Shown here piece by piece: positions 28,590 through 37,066 of a stretch of 64,000 bases of DNA. The stretch is from Planctomycetaceae bacterium. Lineage in GTDB: Bacteria; Planctomycetota; Planctomycetia; Planctomycetales; Planctomycetaceae. The notes beneath the pieces are model-generated. The model worked only from the letters and a program-made list of their open reading frames with translations, was not told the origin of the DNA and searched no databases. Position 1 is the stretch's first letter. Every line of letters begins with the position of its first letter. The stretch covers positions 248,001 through 312,000 of the forward strand of contig JACKHO010000002.1 in NCBI GenBank assembly GCA_020638955.1, written 5' to 3'. A program made the position numbers and the translations under genes.

Positions 28590-30431
28590 ATGTTCCGCAG
28601 GCCTGTCTGTTGGCCGGTGTCATCGTTGATATTGCTGATGGCACTTCCAATAGTTCAGCTTCAAGCCCAATCCTATCCAGGATCGGGGCGCGAAGTCTCG
28701 GCTGAGAATCGCCGGGAGATGACGGTTGTTGATGGTCATCCTGAACCGGAAATCGCGCCCGGCTATTTCGTTGTCGTCGGTGGTGTGAAACGCTCCGGCG
28801 TCTACATTTCCGACGAAGCCAAAGTCTCGGTGAACACATTGATTCAGGCCGCTGGTGGACTGAAAACAGAGTCAGCCGTTCCCGTACGGATCCTCTCTGG
28901 CCAACGTCCACCCATTCAAGTCTTTTTTGACGGTGACGTCGACGAAACGGTGCGTCCTGGAGAAATCCTTGTTGTCACCGAAACATCGACAGGCCCCAGC
29001 GATCCGCGATTCAAGAGAACGGTGCCCGTTGTCTGCCTCGGGCTTATCGACCGGCCGGTCGTGTTGCCACTCAAGGAAGAAATTGCCAACCTGCCGGCGC
29101 TCGTGCTCAACCTCGAACAGAAACCCGAAGTCGCTGCTTCAGTAAAGAAGATTGACCCGGCGGGACGTGGTTCTGCAGAGAACTTGTCGAGCGGAACGGT
29201 TGTCATTTTCGATCCCGCGACGATTGATCACATCCGATTGAAACTGGCCGAGGAATTCCCTCCCGCCGTGTCGCTCAAGGCGGCGCTCTCAGGGGGTGTT
29301 GTGAAGCCTGAGACTTCCACGAGTTTTGAGCAATCGGAGCCAGGGTTGCCTCCTGGTCTGACTGTCCGTGATTTCTCCACGGGTTCAGATGCACTCGCTG
29401 CTCCGCCGCGGTTGCCTGCCCCACAAGATTCAAATCCCGTACAGCCCCCGGCATTTCTGGGTGATTCAAACGTCACCATTGAAGGACCCGATTCAGCTCC
29501 TATCGAATTGCCTCCCGCGATGAATCGACTCCCTGCTCCGGCTGCGGAGTTAGCAACTGCTGAGGCCACCGCCCTGGAAGTTCCGGGAGCCAGCGAAGTC
29601 TCAGCCCAGCCAACGAGCTTTGAGCTTGCGGTAATACCCGAACCAGAACCCACGCCCGCCGAGCCTGTGCCAACTCCAGTTGAGCCGGTCCCAAGCATCA
29701 CAGCCCCAGAGCCAACGGTTACTGCAACGCCAGCTGTCGCTGCTCCCGAGATCGATCCTGTCGTGGTCGCAAATACGTCGCCAGTTCTGACAACTCCGGA
29801 TAGCCCCGAGAGTAAGGACGAAACGGACCGGACGGACACGCTCTCCGCCAGCCCGCACCGCAACCAGAGTGGCCTGTTACCAATTGCCGTATTCGTTGGC
29901 GTTCTGACAGCGCTCTGTCTCGGAGCCTGCCTGGTGTGGTCGCGGTACGACAACATGAAGTACCAGGAAGAACACAAGGCAATGACGGCCAAGGTGACGC
30001 CAGAGCCAACAACATCCGCGCAGCCTGCACCGGTCTTTGCTCATACAACATTGGAAGACGTTGTTGACCGCGCTCTGCCGGTCGCGAGTGAGCCAGTGGA
30101 ACTATCAGCGGAAATTCCGTTGCACGGCGAAGCAGTCGGCCATAAGCGGCTTATCCTGCATCCTGCACACGACGACATTCCGAAGCCGAAATTCGTCTCG
30201 CGCAAGCCTGGCGGACGTCGAACCGTCTCTGCTGCGGCGAGTGTGGATCGTGAATTGCGTGAGGTCGTTCGCAACACCATGCCTCAGCGACCAGAACTCA
30301 CCTCACGGCCGGCTCCACACATGGATACGACAGCATACGACGTCGTCCAGCCGGAAGCTTCAGGAAGTGGGAGCATTGAAGGAGCCCTCGAACGCGCGCT
30401 CAGAACATTGGCCGGAGAAAAACAGTCATGA
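28590..30431 (+). CDS. SLBB-domain membrane protein with Pro-rich linker
   Basis: The ATG at 28590 follows AAGGAGG by eight bases and starts a signal peptide or anchor (SSLILLMALPIVQLQAQ). Residues of about 50-125 match a SLBB/beta-grasp fold: GYFVVVGGVKRSGVYI, then VSVNTLIQAAGGLKTES and PVRILS, as in Wza-type export proteins. A Pro/Ala/Glu-rich linker (about 230-420) leads to a membrane segment LLPIAVFVGVLTALCLGACLVW (about 428-449) and a C-terminal tail of about 160 residues, ending in a predicted helix (IEGALERALRTLAG). Likely topology: SLBB outside, tail in the cytoplasm. The stop overlaps the next start as ATGA, so it is translationally coupled to an actin-fold ATPase. Function unknown. 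Confidence 0.78.
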   Translation: MFRRPVCWPVSSLILLMALPIVQLQAQSYPGSGREVSAENRREMTVVDGHPEPEIAPGYFVVVGGVKRSGVYISDEAKVSVNTLIQAAGGLKTESAVPVRILSGQRPPIQVFFDGDVDETVRPGEILVVTETSTGPSDPRFKRTVPVVCLGLIDRPVVLPLKEEIANLPALVLNLEQKPEVAASVKKIDPAGRGSAENLSSGTVVIFDPATIDHIRLKLAEEFPPAVSLKAALSGGVVKPETSTSFEQSEPGLPPGLTVRDFSTGSDALAAPPRLPAPQDSNPVQPPAFLGDSNVTIEGPDSAPIELPPAMNRLPAPAAELATAEATALEVPGASEVSAQPTSFELAVIPEPEPTPAEPVPTPVEPVPSITAPEPTVTATPAVAAPEIDPVVVANTSPVLTTPDSPESKDETDRTDTLSASPHRNQSGLLPIAVFVGVLTALCLGACLVWSRYDNMKYQEEHKAMTAKVTPEPTTSAQPAPVFAHTTLEDVVDRALPVASEPVELSAEIPLHGEAVGHKRLILHPAHDDIPKPKFVSRKPGGRRTVSAAASVDRELREVVRNTMPQRPELTSRPAPHMDTTAYDVVQPEASGSGSIEGALERALRTLAGEKQS

Positions 30432-31480
30432 CTGTGGCCCTGGACTTGGGAAGCAGCGAGTTTCGATCTCTCCGCAACACCGAGAGTCAACTGCTCGCGC
30501 GACGCATCGAAGCAATCTACACAGTTGTCTCCGATTCACCGCAGCAACGTCAGCAGTTGCTTGCGGCCAACATCCCATTTCTGAAGTCGGCCTGCCAGCT
30601 GATTGTGCCAGGAAGTAGCGCCCGAGCAGTTAGCGAGCTGCAGCGGACACCCATTGTCCCCATCATCGATGGAGGCGGGATTCCAGTCGACGACCCGATT
30701 GGACGTCAGGTGCTGGCTGGTTTGATTACCTCACTCCTGCCCAATGTGTCAGGTCGCGGCAATCTGACGCCCTGCTACGCCACGCTACCAACGGAGACGA
30801 CGACAGAATCACCGACCGGCGACTTCATCGATCGAGTCCTGCGACTGCAGGGTTATCAACTGCACGTCGTGCAGTCGGCACATGCACTGGCAATTTCGCA
30901 GCTGGCGAAATCGGGATACACCGGGCTCGTGTTTGACTTTGGTGCCACGACAATTGCCTGTTGCCTCACGCACTCAGGCCTTCCCGTTTGGGACCACGCA
31001 TTTCCTGTCGGTGTCCGCGACATCGAGCTGGAGTTTGCTGAAGAGACGAATCAGAAATTGTGGGATGGCGACGGCAACCAGTACCTCGACACCAGCAAAG
31101 TCGTGAAGTGGCTGCAAAGCGGACAGGTAACCCTGCATCAACCAGCGACTTCAGACCAGAAGTTGTTCGTCGCGTTGTTTCGTAACATGCTCCGCCCGCT
31201 GCTGAAGTACGTCAGCCGGACGCTCGCTGATAAGGAAATGGCTTGCTACTTGCCGGTCGGTATTCCGATTTTGGCAGGTGGACGCTGTACCACAATTCCG
31301 GGATTCGCCCACATGTTCTACGACGCTCTCGTCGAATGTGAACTGCCTGTGCGAAATGCAGAAATCCAACTTGCCCGCCCCGATGCACACGCTGTCGCTC
31401 GCGGTGCACTCATCATGGGACTGCTCGACACAGACGGCGATCTCACCATGCTGGAAGAACTTCGAGTAAACGCCGCATAG
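30428..31480 (+). CDS. Divergent actin-fold (MreB/FtsA/PilM-like) ATPase
   Basis: A 350-residue protein of the actin/Hsp70 ATPase superfamily. Phosphate-1 motif: VALDLGSSEFRSL at the N-terminus. Phosphate-2 motif: GLVFDFGATTIACCLTHSGL (about residues 158-177). The adenosine-like motif VGIPILAGGRCTTIPGF (about 276-292) is followed by DAHAVARGALIMG, echoing the C-terminal MreB segment. Overall similarity to MreB, FtsA or PilM is too weak to name it. It has no signal peptide and is presumably cytoplasmic. Its ATG overlaps the stop of the SLBB membrane protein by 4 bases, so the two are made together; it may act on that protein's cytoplasmic tail (inference). It is convergent with the haem sensor kinase. 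Confidence 0.75.
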   Translation: MTVALDLGSSEFRSLRNTESQLLARRIEAIYTVVSDSPQQRQQLLAANIPFLKSACQLIVPGSSARAVSELQRTPIVPIIDGGGIPVDDPIGRQVLAGLITSLLPNVSGRGNLTPCYATLPTETTTESPTGDFIDRVLRLQGYQLHVVQSAHALAISQLAKSGYTGLVFDFGATTIACCLTHSGLPVWDHAFPVGVRDIELEFAEETNQKLWDGDGNQYLDTSKVVKWLQSGQVTLHQPATSDQKLFVALFRNMLRPLLKYVSRTLADKEMACYLPVGIPILAGGRCTTIPGFAHMFYDALVECELPVRNAEIQLARPDAHAVARGALIMGLLDTDGDLTMLEELRVNAA

Positions 31481-31650
31481 TTGGTGCCTTTGCAGCAGAT
31501 GAAGTCCTCCTCAAGCACGCTAGCCCGTTGCGAAGGTTGCCCAATTCGTCGTTCCGGTTGCTGTTTTGACGACGCCGAGTTTTTAGGCAATCTCAGCCTT
31601 CTGAGCGGACTTTCTTCCTTGCACCGCGTGAAGGCACGGCACAATCTGAG

Positions 31651-33378
31651 CTAGTCGGTCGGGTGTTGAGTGTCGGCGTTCTGAAGTGGGCTGCCACTAT
31701 TTACCAGCCGAGGCAACTCCGGTTCGAGCACAGGTTGCATTGGCTCTGGTGGAGGTAAATGCTGGGGCAGGTGAACGGTAAAGGCGCTACCCTTTCCAAA
31801 CTCACTCTCAAGGCTAATGTGACCACCCAGCAGGCGGCACAACTCCTTGACAATCGAGAGCCCCAGACCGGTTCCTTCGTATTCTCGCGTCAGATTCTGC
31901 TTCTCGACCGAAGACGGAGCTTGGCGGAATCGCTCGAAAATGACGACTTGATCATCAAGTGGAATACCAATTCCGGTGTCCGCAACGACCGTGTCGAAAC
32001 TGTCATCCTCAGTCGGGTACATCGAAATATGGATGCGTCCCCCTTCCGGCGTGAACTTGACGGCATTCGACAGCAGGTTGAATAGGATTTGGCGCAGCTT
32101 ACCGTAGTCCTGATCGATGACATGGAGCGACTCATCGACCTCCCACTGGACTTCGATGTTCTTCTTCTCGGCCAATGGTCGCATGGTGAGAACCAGTCGC
32201 TCGACCAGTTCGGCGGGCACGAAGGCTGAAAGATTCACCTCCATGCGCCCCGCTTCAATTTTCGCGAGGTCCAGGATGTCGTTAATGAGGGTGAGTAAAC
32301 TCTGACCTGAAGAAAGGATGTTCCCCAGATATTTTCGCTGTTTGTCCGTCAAGTTGTCGGCCATTTTGAGAACATCACCGAAGCCCAGAATGCTGTTGAG
32401 TGGCGTTCTGAGTTCGTGACTCATTGTGGCCAGGAAGTCGTTTTTCACCTGGTTCATTTCATGCAGGCTCAGGTTTGCCTGCGCAAGCTGATCGACCTTT
32501 CCATCGAGTTCGGTATTCGCCGAGCGCAGTTCGTCCTGCGTGGTTACCAGGTGACGCAACATGCGGTTGAACGCATGGCTCAACTCTTCGAATTCATCTC
32601 CCGTACGAATTTCGGCGCGCTGTTCCAAATCACCCTGCGCGACGGCATCACTGACATCCTTCAAGTGCATGACCGGTTTGACAATGACATAACGGACAAT
32701 TGCCCAGGCGGCGGTCATTGCGAGTACACCGGTAACAATCGCCATTGCCCAGAGCATGCCATTGTTGCCAGCTATTTCGCGGCGTGTTTGATTCAAATCA
32801 AAATTGACACGGGCCATCGCCATAAGCTCGCCATCCTCATTGGCCCGCGGCTTGGCAGCTCCGTCACGATGGCAACGCAGGCACGAGGTCCCTGCAACGA
32901 CGCGTTCAAAGTAAACGCTGCGCTCCTTTTCGGAGTCTTCCGCAAACACGAATTCGACGTCCTGATTAAACAGTGCGTTGTAGGCATCGTGCTCGATTTG
33001 TTCGTCGGGACGATGATCGGCCTCGGCCTCTTCGTAGTCGCGGTAAATGAACTTCCAGTTGAAGTCGCGCAACGCTTCCGGCTTGAGCCCGACGCTCAGG
33101 GCTTCGAGTTCTGCCGGTTCCAGTTCCAGTGGTTTAGGGATGAAGTAGGCATCATCGCTTTCAACATTGGCTTTCCAGTGGGCCATCAACAGGTTGTGAC
33201 TGATGAGCAACTGAGCCCGCTGGCGGTGCTGATTCCGCACAATTTTCAGTGTGCTGGCCGCATAGAAATAGAAGCTGCCGGCAATGAGGAGCATGAGTGC
33301 TCCGCCGAACAGGAAGCGACATTTTCGCTCCAGACTGTTTTCACCGAGGAGTCGCTTAAATGAGCGGTACGTAATCAA
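31651..33378 (-). CDS. Sensor histidine kinase with c-type haem sensor domain
   Basis: A 575-residue membrane kinase. A first membrane segment (about 23-43) is followed by a periplasmic domain of about 165 residues containing CLRCH at 166-170, a CxxCH haem c attachment motif as in DUF3365/Tll0287-like sensors. A second membrane segment (about 207-230), a HAMP domain (about 230-282), a coiled coil and HisKA with phospho-acceptor His321 in MSHELRTPLNS follow. The ATPase domain has NLLSNAVKFTP, DTGIGIP and GTGLGLS. The start is TTG at 33378, supported by AGGA eight bases upstream. It probably senses redox state, O2 or NO (inference). No response regulator is adjacent; the nearest receiver gene is at 35673. 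Confidence 0.87.
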   Translation of the reverse strand: MITYRSFKRLLGENSLERKCRFLFGGALMLLIAGSFYFYAASTLKIVRNQHRQRAQLLISHNLLMAHWKANVESDDAYFIPKPLELEPAELEALSVGLKPEALRDFNWKFIYRDYEEAEADHRPDEQIEHDAYNALFNQDVEFVFAEDSEKERSVYFERVVAGTSCLRCHRDGAAKPRANEDGELMAMARVNFDLNQTRREIAGNNGMLWAMAIVTGVLAMTAAWAIVRYVIVKPVMHLKDVSDAVAQGDLEQRAEIRTGDEFEELSHAFNRMLRHLVTTQDELRSANTELDGKVDQLAQANLSLHEMNQVKNDFLATMSHELRTPLNSILGFGDVLKMADNLTDKQRKYLGNILSSGQSLLTLINDILDLAKIEAGRMEVNLSAFVPAELVERLVLTMRPLAEKKNIEVQWEVDESLHVIDQDYGKLRQILFNLLSNAVKFTPEGGRIHISMYPTEDDSFDTVVADTGIGIPLDDQVVIFERFRQAPSSVEKQNLTREYEGTGLGLSIVKELCRLLGGHISLESEFGKGSAFTVHLPQHLPPPEPMQPVLEPELPRLVNSGSPLQNADTQHPTD

Positions 33379-33695
33379 TGGTGGTTTCCTGAACCGTCAG
33401 GTGTTCCGATGCCGTGTTTCATATTGTAAGCAAGATGGGAAAACTCGGCGAAGCGGGTTTTGGCCATCTTGCCGATTCCCACGCCATCTGAAAAGGGGGA
33501 GCGGTCGGTAAATGGGAAATCGAACTTGACTCAAAATCCCATTTCCCACAACTATTCGCGGAAAATCGAGCCCGGACTATCTGTTCCGAGCCCCATTTCC
33601 TGGACAAAGCCAACAGGGATTGTTGGTTACGGTCCGTCCTTTTCCCCTCACGACCCACCTCAAATCGATCTGATTCGTGCAACGGAGTGCCCGAC
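33379..33695. other. Divergent intergenic region (kinase / parvulin)
   Basis: 317 bases separate the haem kinase gene (leftward) and the parvulin gene (rightward). AAATGGGA at 33510-33517 and TCCCATTT at 33537-33544 form an 8-bp inverted repeat with a 19-base spacer, a possible but unproven regulatory site. No coding sequence is visible. Confidence 0.4.
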
Positions 33696-34778
33696 ATGAG
33701 TGATCCAACTCCCGCTACTACCCCACCGACAGCACCCAAACCAAAGAGCCGTCTGGTTCCCGTCATCGCCGGAACCGCCTTTCTCGCTTTGGGTGCAGTT
33801 GCCTACTTCCAGTTCTTTTCTGCCCGTCCGGCAGCATCGCAGACCAACCAGCAACAGCCAGCAAGTCGCCCGGCGAGCGCCAACGGTAACGTGGTCGCGA
33901 AGGTGAATGGACAAGCAATTACGTACGAAGAAGTGGCTCGTGAATGCTACAACCGACACGGCGCTGAAGTTCTCGACACTCTTGTAAACCGCCTGATGAT
34001 TCAACAAGCCTGCGCACAGCGAAACATCACTGTGACGAAGGCCGAGGTTGAGCAGGAAGTGGTTGACATTGCCAAGAAGTTCAACCTGCCGCTGGACACC
34101 TGGTACAGCATGCTGGAAGCCGAACGGGGTCTGAACCGTGAGCAATATCACGCCGATATCATCTGGCCAATGATCGCGTTGAAGAAGCTGGCCGGCAAAG
34201 AAGTTCAGGTCACGGAACAAGATATGCAAGTTGGCTTTGAGCGGGATTACGGTCCACGCGTGAAGGCTCGCCTCATCCTGGTTCAAGGGAACGTGCGTCA
34301 GGCAAACTCAATTTGGGAGCAGTGTCAGGCGAAGCCAGATGAATTTGATCGAATCGCACGTGAGTTCTCTGCAGATCCCAATTCCCGTCCGTTGGGCGGT
34401 GTGTTTCCTCCCATTCGCCGACATGGCGGCAGCAAAGCCCTCGAAGACGCTGCCTTCAAGTTGAAAGTGGGTGAGATTTCTCCTGTGGTACAATTGGAAC
34501 AGAATCAGTACGTCATTTTGAAGTGCGAAGGACTTACAGAGCCTGTCGTCACCGACATCAAAGTGGTCTGGAACGACCTCTACAACCAGCTTGTCGAAGA
34601 GAAGACTCAGCAGTCGGTCGCCGAAGTGTTCAAGGGACTGGAAGAGCGTGCTCAAGTCACCAATTACCTGACTCGTCAAACCACCGGGCCTCAGACCATT
34701 CGGCAGGTCTCCGCTGAATCGGCGGCTCCGACCGCAGGTCCAACAGCCAACGCCCCAGGGACAACAACTTTGAAATAG
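33696..34778 (+). CDS. Exported/anchored parvulin-type peptidyl-prolyl isomerase
   Basis: Predicted PpiC/SurA-type foldase that isomerises prolyl bonds in extracytoplasmic proteins. A single membrane segment at about residues 18-40 (VPVIAGTAFLALGAVAYF) anchors it. A SurA-N-like helical region (about 65-165) contains VNRLMIQQACAQRNITVTKA and is followed by the parvulin domain (about 170-275) with RLILVQG, FDRIAREFSADPNSRPLGG, FKLKVGEISPVVQ and YVILKCEG. A helical tail follows. The ATG at 33696 is preferred, with CGGAG eight bases upstream, over GTG 33687. Length is 360 residues. An intrinsic terminator lies 34 bases after the stop, so it is probably monocistronic. Confidence 0.87.
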   Translation: MSDPTPATTPPTAPKPKSRLVPVIAGTAFLALGAVAYFQFFSARPAASQTNQQQPASRPASANGNVVAKVNGQAITYEEVARECYNRHGAEVLDTLVNRLMIQQACAQRNITVTKAEVEQEVVDIAKKFNLPLDTWYSMLEAERGLNREQYHADIIWPMIALKKLAGKEVQVTEQDMQVGFERDYGPRVKARLILVQGNVRQANSIWEQCQAKPDEFDRIAREFSADPNSRPLGGVFPPIRRHGGSKALEDAAFKLKVGEISPVVQLEQNQYVILKCEGLTEPVVTDIKVVWNDLYNQLVEEKTQQSVAEVFKGLEERAQVTNYLTRQTTGPQTIRQVSAESAAPTAGPTANAPGTTTLK

Positions 34779-34812
34779 TCGCCAAAGTCGATCATCTACG
34801 TTCACTCCGCAA

Positions 34813-34850
34813 GCCACCGCAGATCAACATCTGCGGTGGCTTTTTGTTTG
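34813..34850 (+). terminator. Intrinsic terminator after the parvulin gene
   Basis: GCCACCGCAGAT (34813-34824), loop CAAC, ATCTGCGGTGGC (34829-34840): a perfect 12-bp stem followed directly by TTTTTGTTTG. This is a classical Rho-independent terminator for the rightward gene. Confidence 0.93.
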
Positions 34851-34967
34851 CCTGACCAGTGAAATTGCTGGACCGTGGCCATTTTGGCACGTAGAATGGT
34901 AGGATTAGGCAGATGGCGCGAGCTTTGCCGAAAACGAAGAACCTTGCAACCTGGAGTGGAGTGGACG

Positions 34968-35462
34968 ATGAAACGATTGGTTCTAGCCTGTGTGGCTGTG
35001 ATGTTGTGTGCGAGTGCCCAAGCACGAGATCCGTTGATGGCACCGGGATTTGATTCCCGCATTTTGGCACAGACGCCAGCAGCCGAACTGACGCCGGTCC
35101 CCCAACGGGACTACACCCCGGTCCCACAGGACGCATCGCCGCAACCACATGTGGTCCAAAGCGTTGTGGATGACTACACACTTGTTTCGCACGGCGCCGG
35201 AACTGTCGAACTTTACGAGTGCGTGCGAGTTCACAATCCTCGCAAAATGGATCCCTGCTCGGTACCGACCATTATCGAGGTCCCTGATCCGCGAATTTGC
35301 CACAAAGGCTGCTGTGTGGCCGTTGAAGTGTGTCTGCCGCAGTGTGGAACCCCCAAGGTCTGCTGCGGACCTCTCGGACAGCGTGTGACTCTCGACTACG
35401 GTTGCTACAAGGTGCAGCTCACCTCAACTTTGGGCGTCGTCCACGTCCGCTACATCAACTAA
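34968..35462 (+). CDS. Small Cys-rich secreted protein
   Basis: A 164-residue protein with a signal peptide (KRLVLACVAVMLCASAQA, cleaved about residue 19 before RDPL). A Pro-rich spacer with PVPQRDYTPVPQ precedes a C-terminal half holding ten cysteines in a regular pattern (C-x13-C-x13-C-x2-CC and so on, with two CC pairs). This suggests a disulfide-knotted or metal-binding exported domain. The ATG at 34968 is chosen because it begins the signal peptide and GGAG lies upstream; a longer frame to 34875 lacks these signs. It lies between two intrinsic terminators, so it is its own transcription unit. I recognise no family. Confidence 0.7.
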   Translation: MKRLVLACVAVMLCASAQARDPLMAPGFDSRILAQTPAAELTPVPQRDYTPVPQDASPQPHVVQSVVDDYTLVSHGAGTVELYECVRVHNPRKMDPCSVPTIIEVPDPRICHKGCCVAVEVCLPQCGTPKVCCGPLGQRVTLDYGCYKVQLTSTLGVVHVRYIN

Positions 35463-35511
35463 ACACCACGCGAGGCTCTGCCAAAACAGGGTTTGCTTGA
35501 ATTGTGATTCG

Positions 35512-35551
35512 ATGGCCGCGAGGGCGATGTCCTTTCGCGGCCATTTTGTTT
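35512..35551 (+). terminator. Intrinsic terminator after the Cys-rich gene
   Basis: ATGGCCGCGA (35512-35521) pairs perfectly with TCGCGGCCAT (35535-35544); the 13-base interior can extend pairing (GGxC with GxCC). TTTTGTTTGG overlaps and follows the right arm. It lies 50 bases after the stop codon. Confidence 0.85.
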
Positions 35552-35672
35552 GGTACCGCGGCGTTCACTGAAACTTGGGACAAACTTCCGTTGTGGGACG
35601 TTGAACCGGTACGTATAGTGGGATAAACCGAAACTGCCTTTGAATCGTTTAGCCGGAGCCAACTGACAAGCC

Positions 35673-36224
35673 ATGAGCATGACGCCCGTCGAAGCCATGG
35701 TCCATCGAATCCTTGTCGTCGAGGACGACAGGGAACAGGCGGAGTCGTTGAAAGCCATTTTGGAACGGCAAAAATACACGGTCGAAATTGCACGTGACGC
35801 GGGGCAGGCGCATGTCGCTTACACCATGCATCTCCCAGACTTTGTGCTGCTGGATTTGATGTTGCCCAAAGATGTCTCGGGATTTGAAGTCTGCGAGAAA
35901 ATGAAGCGGGAGAACGACAGCGTTCCCATTGTCGTGCTGACCGCAATCGACATGGACGATGCCCGTGAATTCGCCACCCGTCTGGGAGCCGACGGATACA
36001 TTACCAAGCCTTACGACCCCGACCATTTACTGCGAGAAATCAAAAGGATTGCGGAAGTCGTCTGGCGCAGGAAACATTTTGCCGACAAATTGGGAACCGC
36101 CGAAAAGGTTCGTTTCTCCTGCACGCAGTGTGGAAAGCATTTGAAGGTTCGGGCGTCGCATCGTGGACGAACATTGAACTGTCCCAAATGCGGACAATCG
36201 GTCGTGGTCCCCCTCCATGACTAA
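35673..36224 (+). CDS. Response regulator receiver fused to a zinc-ribbon tail
   Basis: A 183-residue protein. Residues 11-130 are a CheY-like receiver: ILVVEDD with the acidic pocket, phospho-acceptor Asp61 in FVLLDLMLP, VVLTAID and the conserved Lys in ITKPYDPD. The C-terminal 35 residues carry CTQC and CPKC with a basic spacer, a four-Cys zinc ribbon of the kind found in planctomycete regulators. It has no DNA-binding helix-turn-helix, so output is probably by protein or nucleic-acid contact through the ribbon. A start at 35697 (MVHRILVVEDD) is equally plausible. It is followed by the FHA gene 41 bp later and may form an operon with it. The cognate kinase is unknown. Confidence 0.87.
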   Translation: MSMTPVEAMVHRILVVEDDREQAESLKAILERQKYTVEIARDAGQAHVAYTMHLPDFVLLDLMLPKDVSGFEVCEKMKRENDSVPIVVLTAIDMDDAREFATRLGADGYITKPYDPDHLLREIKRIAEVVWRRKHFADKLGTAEKVRFSCTQCGKHLKVRASHRGRTLNCPKCGQSVVVPLHD

Positions 36225-36265
36225 CCCAAGTTGCGAGTTGGAAGACTCTGTAAGTAACGTGAGCC

Positions 36266-36853
36266 ATGGCCATTCATATCCTTGAAATCGAGAGCGGCAA
36301 GTACAAGGGACGACGTGTCAAAGTCTCCCAGACCGAAACCGTTATCGGACGCGATGAGAATGCCAAAATCCGAATCGCCTCCGAAGAAGTAAGCCGCCAG
36401 CACTGCATTCTTACGGCTGAAGAGGGGGGCATTCGTGTTCGAGATTTGGAAAGCAGCAACGGCACATTCATCAACGGCCGCCCCATCAAGAACGAAGCCT
36501 TGTTGCAGCCGGGACAATCACTCACAGTTGGTCCCATGACGTTTCGGTTGTTGGGTGACTCCAAGCCATCAGAAAAGTCGGCACAGCCGGTAAAGGTTCC
36601 CAAGGGAGGAGCCCAGGAAGAGTCAGCCCTGGATGACGACATTGCCAGTTGGTTGTCAGAGGACACCCCATCACTCAATGACACCACCATCATTAAGGCA
36701 GGACTTGCCGGAGATGGTTCTGGGGACACTTCCATTGAGATTCCTGTCTCAAACCTGGAAGGTGCTGGTGGCAAACGAAAAGATTTTAAGTCGACGGCGG
36801 AAGAGGCCCAAGACATCATCGCCCGCTGGCAGGAAAGCCAACGCGACCGTTAA
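36266..36853 (+). CDS. FHA-domain protein
   Basis: A 195-residue cytoplasmic protein. Residues 15-95 form a forkhead-associated domain, which binds phosphothreonine peptides: VIGRDENAKIRI, the Ser-Arg-x-His core in VSRQHCIL, DLESSNGTFING and VGPMTFRLL are all present, so phosphopeptide binding is probably retained. The remaining 100 residues are acidic, rich in Ser, Asp and Lys, and probably disordered, ending in a short helix. It lies between the receiver/zinc-ribbon gene and the exported HEAT protein gene on the same strand, which hints at a phosphorylation-dependent signalling set. No Ser/Thr kinase gene is in the window. Confidence 0.88.
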   Translation: MAIHILEIESGKYKGRRVKVSQTETVIGRDENAKIRIASEEVSRQHCILTAEEGGIRVRDLESSNGTFINGRPIKNEALLQPGQSLTVGPMTFRLLGDSKPSEKSAQPVKVPKGGAQEESALDDDIASWLSEDTPSLNDTTIIKAGLAGDGSGDTSIEIPVSNLEGAGGKRKDFKSTAEEAQDIIARWQESQRDR

Positions 36854-37066
36854 TCTCTGACATCAACCGTCAGTGGCCATTGTCTTGTAACGATTTTGCC
36901 GGACGGACTGACGGTATGCTTACGACGACTCATAAGTCTCTTTAAGCGTCCACGGAACGCGAATCGATACCAATTGCAGTGCATTGCTCTGGTGCTGCGC
37001 GCGGTAACAACTCCCGCGGTATCAGCTCTATTCCCTGTCGTTGTCATTAGTCCACGGAGTCCATTA

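Noticed and set aside
32416..33363. A 315-codon rightward open frame opposite the haem kinase
   Set aside because: The opposite strand encodes a complete histidine kinase with all motifs.
36896..37066. A longer N-terminus for the HEAT protein
   Set aside because: ATG 37067 has a Shine-Dalgarno sequence and directly starts a signal peptide; the upstream residues are basic and unlike an exported protein.
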